Source of the DNA: an uncultured SAR86 cluster bacterium
Lineage (GTDB): Bacteria; Pseudomonadota; Gammaproteobacteria; Magnimaribacterales; AG-339-G14
Assembly: GCA_902627595.1 (NCBI GenBank)
Contig: CACOJO010000002.1
Span: forward strand, 111,306-175,305
DNA: 64,000 nucleotides
Direction: 5' to 3'
Shown: piece by piece, positions 1-9,291 of the stretch
Layout: each line of letters opens with the position of its first letter
Numbering within the stretch: the first letter of the stretch is position 1
The notes under the pieces: generated by a model
Seen by the model: the letters and a program-made list of their open reading frames with translations, nothing else
Told to the model about the DNA's origin: nothing
The model's database searches: none
Position numbers and translations under genes: made by a program

Positions 1-1263
1 GATTGTGGTGCGAAAGTTTTCATCACAAGTAAATTCCTTGAAGAATCTGCAAAGGCTTTGGCTAATTCTTTAGAGGGGGTTCACAAATTCATGCTTGATG
101 GAACAACAGATGACTTTAAGTCTTATGAGGAAGCCATAAAAAATATGCCAGATACTCCTATAGAGGATGAATGTCAGGGAGCTGCAATGTTGTATTCTTC
201 AGGAACAACTGGAAAGCCTAAAGGCGTCAGTCGTGAAATAAATTTAAGCCCACTACCTTATAAAGCTGATGAAGATGACTTAGGTCTCACTCGCGTTGTT
301 CAAGGATTGTATTCTGCCGATGAAGATTCTGTTTATCTATCTCCGGCTCCTCTTTATCACTCAGCACCAATGGGGTTCAATACAGGATTTCTTGCTTTGG
401 GAGCGACAAGTATTATTTTAGAAAAATTCGATCCTGAAGCTGCTCTTGCCGCTATAGAAAAATATAAGATTACCCACAGTCAATGGGTTCCAACAATGTT
501 CATCAGATTTTTAAAAAGCGATCCTGAAATTTTTAATAAATATGATTTATCATCACACAGAATAGCTATTCACGCTGCAGCACCATGTCCTGTAGAGGTT
601 AAAGAAAAAATGATAGATTGGTGGGGTCCTATCATTCATGAATACTATGCAGGAACTGAATTCAATGGTTTCGTTGCATGCAATTCTGAACAATGGCTCT
701 CTCATAAGGGTACAGTTGGTCAATCCTTATTAGGTCCAATACATATTTTAGATGATGATCAAAATGAAGTACCAGTTGGAGAAGAGGGCACAATTTATTT
801 TGAAGGACCTACTGCTAACGGTTTTTCATATCATAATGATAAAGAAAAAACCAAAGGGGCCACTTCAAAACAAGGCTATACAACCCTAGGAGATATAGGA
901 TATTTAGATGAAGAAGGTTTTTTATATTTAACAGATAGAAAGGCTTTTATGATCATTTCTGGAGGGGTGAATATTTACCCCAAAGAGACAGAAGATGCAT
1001 TAATCATGCATCCTAAAGTTGCTGATGTTGCTGTTTTTGGAGTACCCAATGAAGAAATGGGTGAGGAGGTAAAAGCTGTAGTTCAACCTGAAAATATGAG
1101 TCTTGCTGGAGATGATCTAGAAGCCGAACTTATGGCGTACTGTAGAGAACATATTTCTCATGTGAAGTGCCCAAAATCTATAGATTTTAGAGAAGAGCTA
1201 CCTAGACACCCAACTGGGAAACTATATAAAAGGCTTCTTAAAGACGAATACTGGAAAAATTAA
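1..1263 (+). CDS. acyl-CoA synthetase (AMP-binding), 5' truncated by window edge
   Basis: Class I adenylate-forming enzyme that activates a carboxylic acid to its acyl-AMP and then to the CoA thioester. The frame is open to base 1, so the true start lies outside the window; about 420 C-terminal residues are visible. The phosphate-binding loop [10 protein letters not shown] is at visible residues 66-75, followed by the YAGTE adenine motif, the hinge region [17 protein letters not shown] and the C-terminal lid with GGVNIYPKE and the catalytic lysine in PTGKLYKR. The layout fits fatty-acyl or cyclic-acid CoA ligases of the FadD13/FadD3 type; the substrate cannot be read from the sequence. Its stop TAA shares the palindrome TTAA with the convergent folD stop. 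Confidence 0.9.
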   Translation, partial: DCGAKVFITSKFLEESAKALANSLEGVHKFMLDGTTDDFKSYEEAIKNMPDTPIEDECQGAAMLYSSGTTGKPKGVSREINLSPLPYKADEDDLGLTRVVQGLYSADEDSVYLSPAPLYHSAPMGFNTGFLALGATSIILEKFDPEAALAAIEKYKITHSQWVPTMFIRFLKSDPEIFNKYDLSSHRIAIHAAAPCPVEVKEKMIDWWGPIIHEYYAGTEFNGFVACNSEQWLSHKGTVGQSLLGPIHILDDDQNEVPVGEEGTIYFEGPTANGFSYHNDKEKTKGATSKQGYTTLGDIGYLDEEGFLYLTDRKAFMIISGGVNIYPKETEDALIMHPKVADVAVFGVPNEEMGEEVKAVVQPENMSLAGDDLEAELMAYCREHISHVKCPKSIDFREELPRHPTGKLYKRLLKDEYWKN

Positions 1264-2105
1264 TCAAGATCTAGTTGAGCTTCACAGCTTTCCAAAGTTT
1301 GCATAATTAAAGTATTGATAGTCATTGGTCCAACACCACCTGGAACAGGAGTGTATGCAGATGACCTCGAAATGACACCCTCAAGATCAATATCACCACA
1401 CTTCTCAGGATGATATCCAGCGTCAACTACAACGGCATTATCTTTGATCCAATCGCTTTTAATAAATTTTGGAATACCAACTGCTCCAACTACAATATCT
1501 GCTGAGGATACAATTTCAGGTAAATTTTTTGTTTTAGAATGACAAATAGTTACTGTCGCATTTTCATTTAATAACATCATCGCCATAGGCTTTCCCAATA
1601 TAGGACTTCTTCCAACCACAACAGCTGATTTTCCTTCCAAAGAAATTTTATATTCTTTTAAGAGACGCATAATTCCATAGGGAGTACAGGAACCATATGC
1701 TTTTTCTTGCATACTCATTCTTCCAAATCCTGTGCTAGTTACCCCATCAACATCTTTTTTTATATCTATCGCATCAAAACAAGATCTTTCATCTATGTGG
1801 TTTGGAACAGGATGCTGCAATAAAATACCATGCACATCTTTATTAGCATTTAGCTCTTGAATTTTTTCAATTAATTCCGAAGTAGTTGTAGTTTCGTCAA
1901 GTTCAATTTTTAAAGAGTTCATTCCAACTCTTTTACAAGCGTTACCTTTCATCTTTACATAAGTTGCAGAAGCAGGATCGTTTCCAACTAAAATTGTAGC
2001 CAGTATAGGGGTTGAATGATTTTTGTCTTTAATTTTTTCTACACGTTTGGAAAAATCCTTTTCTGATTCAAGGGATAATTTTTTTCCATCAAGTACTATA
2101 GCCAT
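1260..2105 (-). CDS. folD: bifunctional methylenetetrahydrofolate dehydrogenase/methenyltetrahydrofolate cyclohydrolase
   Basis: Interconverts 5,10-methylene-THF, 5,10-methenyl-THF and 10-formyl-THF for purine and formyl-Met synthesis (NADP-dependent, cytosolic). The 281 residues match the usual family length. Visible signatures are the YVKMK catalytic-lysine motif near residue 50, [15 protein letters not shown], the Rossmann segment [12 protein letters not shown] and the C-terminal [10 protein letters not shown]. The ATG at 2105-2103 has no clear Shine-Dalgarno. The gene is divergent from tRNA-Pro, with 39 bases between them. In Pseudomonas, folD also sits beside the tRNA cluster that precedes tig. 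Confidence 0.97.
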   Translation of the reverse strand: MAIVLDGKKLSLESEKDFSKRVEKIKDKNHSTPILATILVGNDPASATYVKMKGNACKRVGMNSLKIELDETTTTSELIEKIQELNANKDVHGILLQHPVPNHIDERSCFDAIDIKKDVDGVTSTGFGRMSMQEKAYGSCTPYGIMRLLKEYKISLEGKSAVVVGRSPILGKPMAMMLLNENATVTICHSKTKNLPEIVSSADIVVGAVGIPKFIKSDWIKDNAVVVDAGYHPEKCGDIDLEGVISRSSAYTPVPGGVGPMTINTLIMQTLESCEAQLDLD

Positions 2106-2144
2106 TGTTATTTGTTATCATACCACCCCTTAATTAAAAATTAA

Positions 2145-2221
2145 CGGGGTGTAGCGCAGTCTGGTAGCGCGCCTGCTTTGGGAGCAGGATGTCGGGGGTT
2201 CAAATCCCTCCACCCCGACCA
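2145..2221 (+). tRNA. tRNA-Pro(UGG), CCA encoded
   Basis: A 77-nt cloverleaf. The acceptor 5' CGGGGTG pairs with CACCCCG, followed by discriminator A and an encoded CCA. The anticodon stem CCTGC/GCAGG encloses loop TTTGGGA with anticodon TGG. The T arm contains GGTTCAAATCC. An apparent reading frame entering the next gene from GTG at 2178 lies inside this tRNA and is not coding there. Confidence 0.97.
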
Positions 2222-2228
2222 GAATTTA

Positions 2229-3035
2229 GTGAATTATTTAACAAATAGAACAGCTCTAGTTACAGGATCTTCTTCAGGAATCGGTTTTGAAATAGTGAAA
2301 TATCTTTCAAAGTTTGATATGAAGATTATCGTTACAGCCAGAAGTGAAGATAAATTAATAGAGCTTAAAGAACAAGTAGAGTCTAGCTCAAACTCAAAAG
2401 TAATAGTTTTAGTAAAAGATTTGGCTAAATCTGACAGCCCACAGGAGATTTATGATTTCTGTGAAAAAAATAACTATAAAGTTGATTTTTTAGTCAACAA
2501 TGCAGGATATGGATTTACCGAAGACTTTGACTCATATGATCTTGATAAGCTTGATGATTTTCTAAACGTTTTATTGAACTCTTTGGTCAAATTAACACGT
2601 CTTTTCATAAAAGATATGAAAGAAAGAAAATCCGGAAAGATTCTTCAGGTTTCTTCAATAGCAGGAATAATTCCAAGCGGAAGCGGTGCAATCGGTATTT
2701 ATGGAAATATAAAAAATTTTGTTAATGAATTCACGATTACGCTGAATAGTACTTATAAAAAATATAATGTTCATGTTTGTGCTCTCTGTCCAGGTTTTAC
2801 AGAAACTGGCTTTAATGAGAGAGCAGGCTTTAATATGCAATATTCGGATGTACCTTCTTTGTTTTTAATGTCAGCTAAACAAGTTGCAGTGCAAGGAGTA
2901 AAAGCCTGCTTAAAAGGAAAAGAAATTTATGTTGTTAGAGGAGGTTTTAATAAAACGATGATATTTATATCTAAATTCATCCCTAACAGAGTTTTAAGAT
3001 TCCTTTTTGGTTCTTTAGTCAATTTTGGTAAATAA
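2229..3035 (+). CDS. short-chain dehydrogenase/reductase
   Basis: Classical SDR of 268 residues from a GTG start eight bases after tRNA-Pro. An upstream in-frame GTG at 2178 would lie inside the tRNA and is rejected. The NAD(P)-binding TGSSSGIG is at residues 12-19. NNAGYG, the catalytic Ser in QVSSIAG and the YGNIK (YxxxK) pair follow. The C-terminal tail, with SKFIPNRVLRFLFG, resembles the longer acyl-reductase-like SDRs (DltE/YqjQ type) that act on lipid or ketone substrates. No Shine-Dalgarno is visible before the GTG, so expression may be by read-through from the tRNA promoter. Substrate unknown. Confidence 0.85.
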   Translation: MNYLTNRTALVTGSSSGIGFEIVKYLSKFDMKIIVTARSEDKLIELKEQVESSSNSKVIVLVKDLAKSDSPQEIYDFCEKNNYKVDFLVNNAGYGFTEDFDSYDLDKLDDFLNVLLNSLVKLTRLFIKDMKERKSGKILQVSSIAGIIPSGSGAIGIYGNIKNFVNEFTITLNSTYKKYNVHVCALCPGFTETGFNERAGFNMQYSDVPSLFLMSAKQVAVQGVKACLKGKEIYVVRGGFNKTMIFISKFIPNRVLRFLFGSLVNFGK

Positions 3036-3075
3036 AGACTAATTGTTAGTATTTTTATACAATATCAAAAATTCA

Positions 3076-3152
3076 CTCCCGGTAGCTCAGCTGGATAGAG
3101 CATCTGCCTTCTAAGCAGAGGGTCGCAGGTTCGAATCCTGCCCGGGAGGCCA
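3076..3152 (+). tRNA. tRNA-Arg(UCU), CCA encoded
   Basis: 77 nt. The acceptor CTCCCGG pairs with CCGGGAG, then discriminator G and CCA. The anticodon stem TCTGC/GCAGA holds loop CTTCTAA with anticodon TCT. The D arm is AGCTCAGCTGGATAGAGC. A TACAAT hexamer at 3058-3063 is placed correctly for a -10 element, but no convincing -35 was found. Confidence 0.97.
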
Positions 3153-3157
3153 CTAAT

Positions 3158-3234
3158 GGTGGGCGTAGCTCAGTTGGTAGAGCACTGGTTTGTGGTACCG
3201 GTTGTCGTGGGTTCGAGCCCCATCGCCCACCCCA
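3158..3234 (+). tRNA. tRNA-His(GUG), CCA encoded
   Basis: Acceptor GTGGGCG (3159-3165) pairs with CGCCCAC. The extra G at 3158 faces discriminator C at 3231, the G-1:C73 identity pair of tRNA-His, and CCA is encoded. The anticodon stem CTGGT/ACCGG encloses TTGTGGT with anticodon GTG. Only five bases separate it from tRNA-Arg, so the two are probably co-transcribed and run into tig. Confidence 0.97.
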
Positions 3235-3251
3235 AAAAAAAGAAGGAAACT

Positions 3252-4544
3252 ATGTTTGGTAAAAAAAATAATCTAGAGAAAAAAATAAAATTAAAGATTT
3301 CATCTGAAGACCTTGAAAATGATTTCAAAAAAAGGCTTTCATCTCAGCAATCATCCTCTGACTTAAAAGGATTCAGAAAAGGCAAAGCTCCTTTAGAAGT
3401 AATTGAAAAGTACTATGGAAATCAAATTAAACAACAATTAATTATGGACAAAATGGGAGACACCTTTTATAAAAAAATTTCTGAAGAAAATATACCTGTC
3501 GTTGGTCAACCTAGTTTTGCTCCAGAATCGTTTGATATAACTAAAGACATTAAATTTGAGGTCACATATGAAATTTATCCAGAATTTTCATTAACAAAAA
3601 TGGGTTCGCTATCCTTTAAAAAACCAGTGTCAAAAGTAACTAATGAAGACGTTAAAAAAGCTACTGATTTGGTTTTAAAGAGATATGGAAAAGCTGAGCC
3701 AACAGATAAAGAAAGCAAGGAGGGAAATTTTGTCAAAATTGATTTTGAGGGTTTTTTAAATGAAGAAAAATTTGAGGGTGGTGAAGCACAAGATTATTCT
3801 CTTGAACTTGGGTCAAAAACTATGATTCCAGGTTTTGAAGAACAAATTATTGGCATGAAAGCTTCAGAAAAAAAAGAAATAGAAGTTACTTTTCCAGAAG
3901 ACTATCAAGCAGAAAACTTAAAAGGACAAAAGGTAATATTCAAAATAAACATGAAAGAAGTTTCAGAGGTTAAGCTTCCTAATCTTGACGAAGAATTTTT
4001 CAAATCTATAAATATGGATGTTAAGACAAAAGAAGAATTTGAAAAAAAAATAGAAGAACAGCTTCAATCGGATTTACAAACAAACCTTAAAACAAAAACC
4101 AAACAAAGATTATTTGATGCGTTTGAAAATTCAAATCAAATTGATATTCCTCAAAGTATGATTATTTCTGAGGCAAATAATTTAAGAAATAATACTGCTC
4201 AACAAATGGGATTGGATATTAATAAATTAGAAAAAGATCAATTCCCTTTAGATAATTTCAAAGAAAATGCTCTCAAAAGAGTGAGGTTGGGAGTCTTGAT
4301 GAATAAATTAATTGAAGAAAATAATATTTCTGTAGATAACGATACTTTGAAGAAAGAAATTGAAGATAAATCAAAATCATTTAAAGATCCTGAGCAATAT
4401 GTCAAATGGATATATGGTAATGAAGAACAACTAAAAAACATTGAGTCTCTTGTTTTAGAAGATAAAGTAGCAGAATACTTGGAACGTAAATCTAAAGTTG
4501 AAGAGGAGTTATTAAGTTTTGAAGAAGTTGTATCTATGGGTTAA
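3252..4544 (+). CDS. tig: trigger factor, ribosome-associated chaperone/PPIase
   Basis: Binds at the ribosomal exit tunnel and folds nascent chains. The 430-residue protein starts at ATG 3252, preceded by AAGGAA; a longer in-frame opening begins within tRNA-His and is discarded. The N-terminal ribosome-binding signature GFRKGKAPLEVIEKYYG is near residues 37-53. The central FKBP-type PPIase domain spans about residues 150-240 (KIDFEGFLN, ELGSKTMIPGFEEQIIGM), and the C-terminal helical chaperone arms follow. It is the first protein gene of the tig-clpP-clpX-lon-hupB-ppiD order seen in E. coli and Pseudomonas. Confidence 0.97.
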   Translation: MFGKKNNLEKKIKLKISSEDLENDFKKRLSSQQSSSDLKGFRKGKAPLEVIEKYYGNQIKQQLIMDKMGDTFYKKISEENIPVVGQPSFAPESFDITKDIKFEVTYEIYPEFSLTKMGSLSFKKPVSKVTNEDVKKATDLVLKRYGKAEPTDKESKEGNFVKIDFEGFLNEEKFEGGEAQDYSLELGSKTMIPGFEEQIIGMKASEKKEIEVTFPEDYQAENLKGQKVIFKINMKEVSEVKLPNLDEEFFKSINMDVKTKEEFEKKIEEQLQSDLQTNLKTKTKQRLFDAFENSNQIDIPQSMIISEANNLRNNTAQQMGLDINKLEKDQFPLDNFKENALKRVRLGVLMNKLIEENNISVDNDTLKKEIEDKSKSFKDPEQYVKWIYGNEEQLKNIESLVLEDKVAEYLERKSKVEEELLSFEEVVSMG

Positions 4545-4553
4545 ATTAAGAAT

Positions 4554-5156
4554 ATGACAAATATAGAAAATCAGCTTGTTCCAATGGTTGTGGAACAAAC
4601 GCCAAGAGGAGAAAGAGCATTTGATATTTATTCTAGACTTCTCAAAGAAAGAGTTATCTTCATTACCGGTCCAATAGAAGACCATATGGCGAATTTGGTT
4701 GTGGCCCAGTTACTTTTTCTAGAAGCTGAAAATCCTGAAAAAGATATTAATATTTATATAAATTCACCAGGAGGCTCAGTAACTTCAGGTATGTCCATCT
4801 ACGATACAATGTCTTACATCAAGCCTGACATAAGCACTTTATGCATAGGCCAAGCTTCCAGTATGGGAGCAATATTACTTACCGGTGGCACGAAAGGAAA
4901 AAGATTTGCTCTTCCAAACTCCCGAATAATGATTCACCAGCCTTTAGGAGGTTTTCAGGGGCAGGCAACTGATATAGAAATTCATGCTCAAGAGATACTT
5001 AAAATTAGAACTAAATTGAACGAAATTCTGTCTCATCATAGCGGAAAAGATATTGACAAGGTAAGTGAAGATACTGAAAGAGATAATTTCATGAGCGGCG
5101 AAGAAGCTGCAAAATATGGTTTAATAGATAAAGTTATTGATAAAAGAGATAAATAG
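4554..5156 (+). CDS. clpP: ATP-dependent Clp protease proteolytic subunit
   Basis: Serine protease subunit forming the 14-mer chamber that ClpX feeds with unfolded substrates. It has 200 residues, the normal length. The catalytic triad is visible as S103 in GQASSMGA, H128 in MIHQP and D177 in [15 protein letters not shown] near residues 69-76 forms the oxyanion/strand region. It starts nine bases after tig and ends two bases before clpX, so the three form one operon. Confidence 0.98.
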   Translation: MTNIENQLVPMVVEQTPRGERAFDIYSRLLKERVIFITGPIEDHMANLVVAQLLFLEAENPEKDINIYINSPGGSVTSGMSIYDTMSYIKPDISTLCIGQASSMGAILLTGGTKGKRFALPNSRIMIHQPLGGFQGQATDIEIHAQEILKIRTKLNEILSHHSGKDIDKVSEDTERDNFMSGEEAAKYGLIDKVIDKRDK

Positions 5157-5158
5157 AT

Positions 5159-6418
5159 ATGTCTGAAAATCAAGAAACAGATAAAAAGTTGTTTTGCTCT
5201 TTCTGTGGAAAGAACCAATCTGAGGTTAAAAAACTCATTGCTGGACCTTCTGTATATATATGTGATGAATGTGTATCTCTTTGTAACGATATAATTAAAG
5301 AGGATTTAGCAGAAGCAAACCAGGAATCTTCGGAAGAAAAATTACCTGTTCCAGAGGAAATTAAAGCAATTCTTGATGATTACGTTATTGGACAAGAATC
5401 TGCAAAAAAGACTCTAGCAGTTGCTGTTTATAACCATTATAAAAAATTAAAGAGTTCACCTTCTAGTGAAGATGTTGAGCTTGGAAAAAGTAATATTCTT
5501 TTGCTAGGACCCACAGGTAGTGGAAAAACTCTTTTAGCACAGACTTTGGCTAGATTATTAGATGTTCCTTTTGCTATTGCAGATGCAACGACATTGACTG
5601 AAGCGGGATACGTTGGAGAAGATGTCGAAAACATCATTCAAAAACTTCTTCAAAAATGTGATTATGATGTTGAAAAAGCTCAGGTAGGTATTGTTTATAT
5701 TGATGAAATAGACAAAATTGCACGAAAATCAGATAATCCTTCAATCACTCGGGATGTTTCTGGGGAAGGAGTTCAACAGGCTTTACTTAAGCTTGTAGAA
5801 GGAACTACAGCATCTGTACCTCCTCAAGGCGGAAGAAAACATCCTCAACAAGAATTTTTACAAGTTGATACATCAAATATTTTATTTATTTGTGGCGGAG
5901 CTTTTTCTGGACTAGAGGAAATAATCAAAGCCAGATCTGAAGAAAGAGGTATGGGGTTTGAAGCAGCTGTTAAGAAACAAACACAAGGCTTTGACTCAAA
6001 AGTAATTAAAAATTCTCAACCCGAAGATTTGATCAAATATGGCTTAATTCCTGAATTTGTAGGCAGACTACCAGTGATGGCTACTTTAGATGAGTTAGAT
6101 GAAGATGCTTTAGTAACAATTCTTACAGAACCAAAAAATTCTTTATCAAAACAATTTAAAAAACTTTTTGAAATGGAAGATGTAGAACTTGATATCAGAG
6201 ATGATGCTCTATTGGAAATAGCCAAACTTGCAATAGAAATGAAAACTGGCGCTAGAGGTTTGAGGTCAATTCTGGAAAAATCTCTTTTAGATACGATGTA
6301 TGAAGTTCCGTCTGTAGAAAATGTTGAAAAAGTTGTATTAGATGCATCTTGTATCAAAGGCGACTCAAAGCCTCTATTAGTCTACAAAACTGATTTAGAC
6401 TCAAAAAAATTACAATAG
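5159..6418 (+). CDS. clpX: ClpX, AAA+ unfoldase of the ClpXP protease
   Basis: Recognises tagged or damaged proteins, unfolds them with ATP and threads them into ClpP. The N-terminal zinc-binding domain uses C13, C16, C35 and C38. Walker A GPTGSGKT is at residues 117-124, with a Walker B/DEID segment near residue 185. The pore loop GYVGED and sensor-2 [10 protein letters not shown] are present. Length 419 residues, typical. An imperfect hairpin with a T tract overlaps the stop and may reduce read-through into lon. Confidence 0.98.
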   Translation: MSENQETDKKLFCSFCGKNQSEVKKLIAGPSVYICDECVSLCNDIIKEDLAEANQESSEEKLPVPEEIKAILDDYVIGQESAKKTLAVAVYNHYKKLKSSPSSEDVELGKSNILLLGPTGSGKTLLAQTLARLLDVPFAIADATTLTEAGYVGEDVENIIQKLLQKCDYDVEKAQVGIVYIDEIDKIARKSDNPSITRDVSGEGVQQALLKLVEGTTASVPPQGGRKHPQQEFLQVDTSNILFICGGAFSGLEEIIKARSEERGMGFEAAVKKQTQGFDSKVIKNSQPEDLIKYGLIPEFVGRLPVMATLDELDEDALVTILTEPKNSLSKQFKKLFEMEDVELDIRDDALLEIAKLAIEMKTGARGLRSILEKSLLDTMYEVPSVENVEKVVLDASCIKGDSKPLLVYKTDLDSKKLQ

Positions 6419-6431
6419 CTTGTATTTTTTT
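6411..6431 (+). terminator. weak terminator-like hairpin at clpX stop
   Basis: TACAA (6411-6415) and TTGTA (6420-6424) form a five-base stem around the stop codon with loop TAGC, followed by seven T residues. The stem is short and AT-rich, so termination would be partial at best. Confidence 0.3.
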
Positions 6432-6446
6432 CTTCAGACCCTATAT
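6419..6446 (+). promoter_or_regulatory. sigma-32-like heat-shock promoter before lon
   Basis: CTTGTAT at 6419-6425 resembles the sigma-32 -35 CTTGAAA. After a 13-base spacer, CCCTATAT at 6439-6446 matches the -10 CCCCATNT at all but one position. lon is a classical RpoH target in E. coli, and this is the only sizeable gap in the tig-clpX-lon run. Assigned by eye against the E. coli consensus. Confidence 0.45.
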
Positions 6447-6464
6447 ATAAAGTAAGAGGTAATT

Positions 6465-8849
6465 ATGAATATTCCATTGGTCCCCCTTAGAGACGTAGTA
6501 ATTTTTCCTGGCGTAGTAACGCCTTTATTTGTTGGCAGAGAAGCATCGATTAATTCTCTGCAAAAGGCTATGTCAGATGACAAATCGGTGATGTTAGTTG
6601 CTCAAAAAGCAGCAGATACAGAGAATCCTGATCAAAAAGATTTATATGAAATTGGAACAATTTCTACCATATTGCAACTCATTAAACTTCCTGATGGTAC
6701 TTACAAAGTCTTGGTTGAGGGAATAAAAAGGGCGAAATTACAAAATCTGATTGCTGGAAAAGATATTTTAGAAGCAGAGGTTGATATTTTAGAAGACTCT
6801 GAAATGGAAGACGATCTCAAGAAAAGTTATGTAAACACTTTACAGTCTCAGTTTAGAGAACTTTCAAAAACATCTCAAAAAATTAGGCCTGAAATTGCTA
6901 ATCAAGTTAGATCGATAGAAAGATTAGAAAAGTTAATTGATACTTTAGTTGGACATTTATCTATCTCTATAGCAGATAGACAAATCTTGCTTGAGGAACT
7001 TGACTTAGAGGAAAGGGCAAAAAATTTAGTAAATCTTCTTGAAACTCAACTTGATCTTACGCAAATGGAAAAAAAGATTCGTAACAGGGTTAAGAAACAA
7101 ATGGAAAAGAGTCAAAAAGAATATTATTTAAGTGAACAAATGAAAGCTCTAAAAAAAGAAATGGGTGAAGGCGACGACCTCGATGATGAGGTGGAGATTT
7201 TAGAGAAGAAGATTAAAGATTCTGGAATGCCTGATGATGCCAAAGAAAAGGTCAATACAGAATTAAATAAATTTAAGCTCATGCCACCCATGTCGGCTGA
7301 AGCGTCAGTTGTAAGGGGATATATCGACTGGATGACAAGTATTCCTTGGAAAAAGAAATCTAAAATTCAAAAAAATATTGAAAATGCTAGTAAGGTTCTA
7401 GAAACAGATCACCATGGTCTTGAGGAAGTCAAAGAAAGAATCCTCGAATATCTTGCAGTTCAAAAAAGAGTTTCAAAACTTAAAGGTCCTGTTTTGTGTT
7501 TAGTAGGTCCACCAGGAGTCGGAAAAACTTCTTTAGGAGAGTCCATTGCACGAGCAACCGGAAGAAAGTTTACTAGAGTTTCTTTAGGCGGAGTAAGAGA
7601 CGAAGCTGAAATAAGAGGACATAGAAGAACTTATATAGGTTCTATGCCCGGAAAAATACTTCAAAAAATGTCCAAAGTAGGCGTTAAAAACCCGCTATTC
7701 CTACTTGATGAAATAGATAAGATGGGAATGGATTACAGAGGAGATCCTTCATCTGCGCTACTAGAAGTTTTAGATCCTGAACAAAATCATACTTTTAACG
7801 ATCACTACCTTGAAGTAGATTATGATTTATCCGATGTCATGTTTGTTTGTACAGCAAACTCTTTGGATATTCCTGCTCCATTGTTGGATAGAATGGAAAT
7901 CATTAGACTTCCTGGTTATACAGAAGACGAAAAGTTAAGTATTGCAAAAGATTATCTTGTTAAAAAACAACTTAAGAACAATGGATTAGATGAAACTGAA
8001 ATTAACATTTCAGATAATTCTATATTGGATGTAATTCGTTACTACACAAGAGAAGCTGGTGTTAGATCACTAGAGAGAGAGATAGCAAAAATTTGTAGAA
8101 AAACAATTAAAAAAATTGCTGATCTTAAAGAAAAAAAATTAATCAAAGTCACTCCAAAAATTCTTGAAGATATTTTAGGAGTTAAAAAATTTGATTATGG
8201 TGAAGCCAAAGATAAAGATCGAATAGGTCAAGTTACTGGATTAGCCTGGACTCAAGTAGGCGGTGAACTTTTAACTATTGAGGCTTCAGCATTTAAAGGA
8301 AAAGGTAAAATAATTAAAACAGGAAAACTGGGAGATGTAATGCAGGAATCTATTCAAGCTGCAATTTCAGTGATAAGAGCCAGAGCAGAAACATTAGGTA
8401 TAAATCCTGATTTTCATGAATTAAATGATCTTCATATTCATGTTCCAGAAGGAGCAACTCCAAAAGATGGCCCTAGCGCGGGTATAGGCATGTGTACAGC
8501 CGTTGCTTCAGTTTTGTCTGAAATTCCAGTAAGGGCTGATGTTGCCATGACAGGAGAAATTACTTTACGCGGAGAAGTTCTAAAAATTGGCGGCTTAAAA
8601 GAGAAATTATTGGCTGCTAAAAGAGGTGGTATTAAGACAGTATTGATTCCTGAAGGTAATGTTGGAGACTTAAGAGAAATCCCAGACAAAATAAAGACTA
8701 AATTAGAAATCAGACCTGTTAAATGGATTGATGAAGTGTTTGATCTAGTCTTAACTGAAAAGCCTAAACTTTGGGAAGAAAAAGCAGAAAATAATACAAA
8801 AAGTTCAAGAGGAAAAAAAACTAAAAAAGATAAGCTTGAAACCCATTAA
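6465..8849 (+). CDS. lon: Lon protease, ATP-dependent
   Basis: Homo-oligomeric AAA+ serine protease degrading misfolded and short-lived regulatory proteins. The N-terminal LAN domain (about residues 1-190) begins NIPLVPLRDVVIFPGVV. A coiled-coil linker follows, then the AAA+ module with Walker A GPPGVGKT and the DEIDKM box. The C-terminal protease has the catalytic dyad S671 (GPSAG) and K714 (GGLKEK). Length 794, close to the 784 of E. coli. It has AGAGG before the ATG and a candidate heat-shock promoter upstream. The last 25 residues are a lysine-rich tail, a common variable extension. Confidence 0.98.
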   Translation: MNIPLVPLRDVVIFPGVVTPLFVGREASINSLQKAMSDDKSVMLVAQKAADTENPDQKDLYEIGTISTILQLIKLPDGTYKVLVEGIKRAKLQNLIAGKDILEAEVDILEDSEMEDDLKKSYVNTLQSQFRELSKTSQKIRPEIANQVRSIERLEKLIDTLVGHLSISIADRQILLEELDLEERAKNLVNLLETQLDLTQMEKKIRNRVKKQMEKSQKEYYLSEQMKALKKEMGEGDDLDDEVEILEKKIKDSGMPDDAKEKVNTELNKFKLMPPMSAEASVVRGYIDWMTSIPWKKKSKIQKNIENASKVLETDHHGLEEVKERILEYLAVQKRVSKLKGPVLCLVGPPGVGKTSLGESIARATGRKFTRVSLGGVRDEAEIRGHRRTYIGSMPGKILQKMSKVGVKNPLFLLDEIDKMGMDYRGDPSSALLEVLDPEQNHTFNDHYLEVDYDLSDVMFVCTANSLDIPAPLLDRMEIIRLPGYTEDEKLSIAKDYLVKKQLKNNGLDETEINISDNSILDVIRYYTREAGVRSLEREIAKICRKTIKKIADLKEKKLIKVTPKILEDILGVKKFDYGEAKDKDRIGQVTGLAWTQVGGELLTIEASAFKGKGKIIKTGKLGDVMQESIQAAISVIRARAETLGINPDFHELNDLHIHVPEGATPKDGPSAGIGMCTAVASVLSEIPVRADVAMTGEITLRGEVLKIGGLKEKLLAAKRGGIKTVLIPEGNVGDLREIPDKIKTKLEIRPVKWIDEVFDLVLTEKPKLWEEKAENNTKSSRGKKTKKDKLETH

Positions 8850-8856
8850 AAAAGGT

Positions 8857-8873
8857 GTTTTAGGCTCTAAAAC
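8857..8873. repeat. small perfect inverted repeat downstream of lon
   Basis: GTTTTAG, loop GCT, CTAAAAC. This 7-bp stem sits just after the lon stop and just before the HU promoter region. No T tract follows, so it is not a standard intrinsic terminator; an operator or processing site is possible. Confidence 0.4.
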
Positions 8874-8877
8874 CTGC

Positions 8878-8930
8878 TTGACAGAAATATATCTACGTGT
8901 CTAAATCTCCTTATTGACATTGTGTCTAAG
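8878..8930 (+). promoter_or_regulatory. candidate HU gene promoter region with doubled elements
   Basis: A perfect -35 TTGACA at 8878-8883 is followed 16 bases later by TCTAAA (8900-8905). A second TTGACA occurs at 8914-8919. GTGTCTAA is repeated directly at 8897-8904 and 8922-8929, 25 bp apart. Tandem promoters are known for E. coli hupB, but neither -10 here is strong. Confidence 0.35.
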
Positions 8931-8962
8931 GATTTTAACTACTTTATTTAGGAGAGAGACTA

Positions 8963-9232
8963 GTGAATAAAGCCGAATTAATAGAAGCAGTTGCAGATGC
9001 AACTGACACCTCAAAAGCAGAAGCCAGCAGAACTTTAGATGCTGTGCTCGATTCAATAGCAGGAGCTTTAAGCAATGGAGATTCTGTAGCGCTTGTTGGA
9101 TTTGGAACTTTTAATGTAAGAGAAAGGGCAGCAAGAATGGGAAGAAATCCAGCAACAGGAGAAACTATTCAGATTGCAGCTTCTAAAGGAGTTGGCTTTA
9201 AAGCCGGTAAAAGCCTTAAAGATAGTTTATAA
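8963..9232 (+). CDS. hupB: DNA-binding protein HU (beta-type)
   Basis: Small histone-like dimer that bends and compacts DNA. The 89 residues start at GTG 8963, with GGAGAG positioned upstream. The N-terminal helices begin NKAELIEAVADATD. The DNA-binding arm contains GFGTFNVRERAARMGRNPATGE and the C-terminal strand GFKAGKSLKDSL. Its position between lon and ppiD is the conserved proteobacterial one. It is followed by a strong terminator, so it can be an independent unit. Confidence 0.97.
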   Translation: MNKAELIEAVADATDTSKAEASRTLDAVLDSIAGALSNGDSVALVGFGTFNVRERAARMGRNPATGETIQIAASKGVGFKAGKSLKDSL

Positions 9233-9243
9233 ACTTATTTTTT

Positions 9244-9275
9244 AAACGCGCCCTAAGTTTCTAGGGCGCGTTTTT
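9244..9275 (+). terminator. intrinsic terminator after hupB
   Basis: A perfect 12-bp stem of AAACGCGCCCTA (9244-9255) with TAGGGCGCGTTT (9262-9273), loop AGTTTC, running into TTTTT. It is the clearest rho-independent terminator in the window and unusually GC-rich for this sequence. Confidence 0.93.
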
Positions 9276-9291
9276 ATTTTATAATCATCAA

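Noticed and set aside
2178..2228. N-terminal extension of the SDR
   Set aside because: It lies inside tRNA-Pro; the Rossmann strand begins soon after the GTG at 2229.
3156..3251. N-terminal extension of trigger factor
   Set aside because: It lies within tRNA-His; the ribosome site and conserved start are at 3252.
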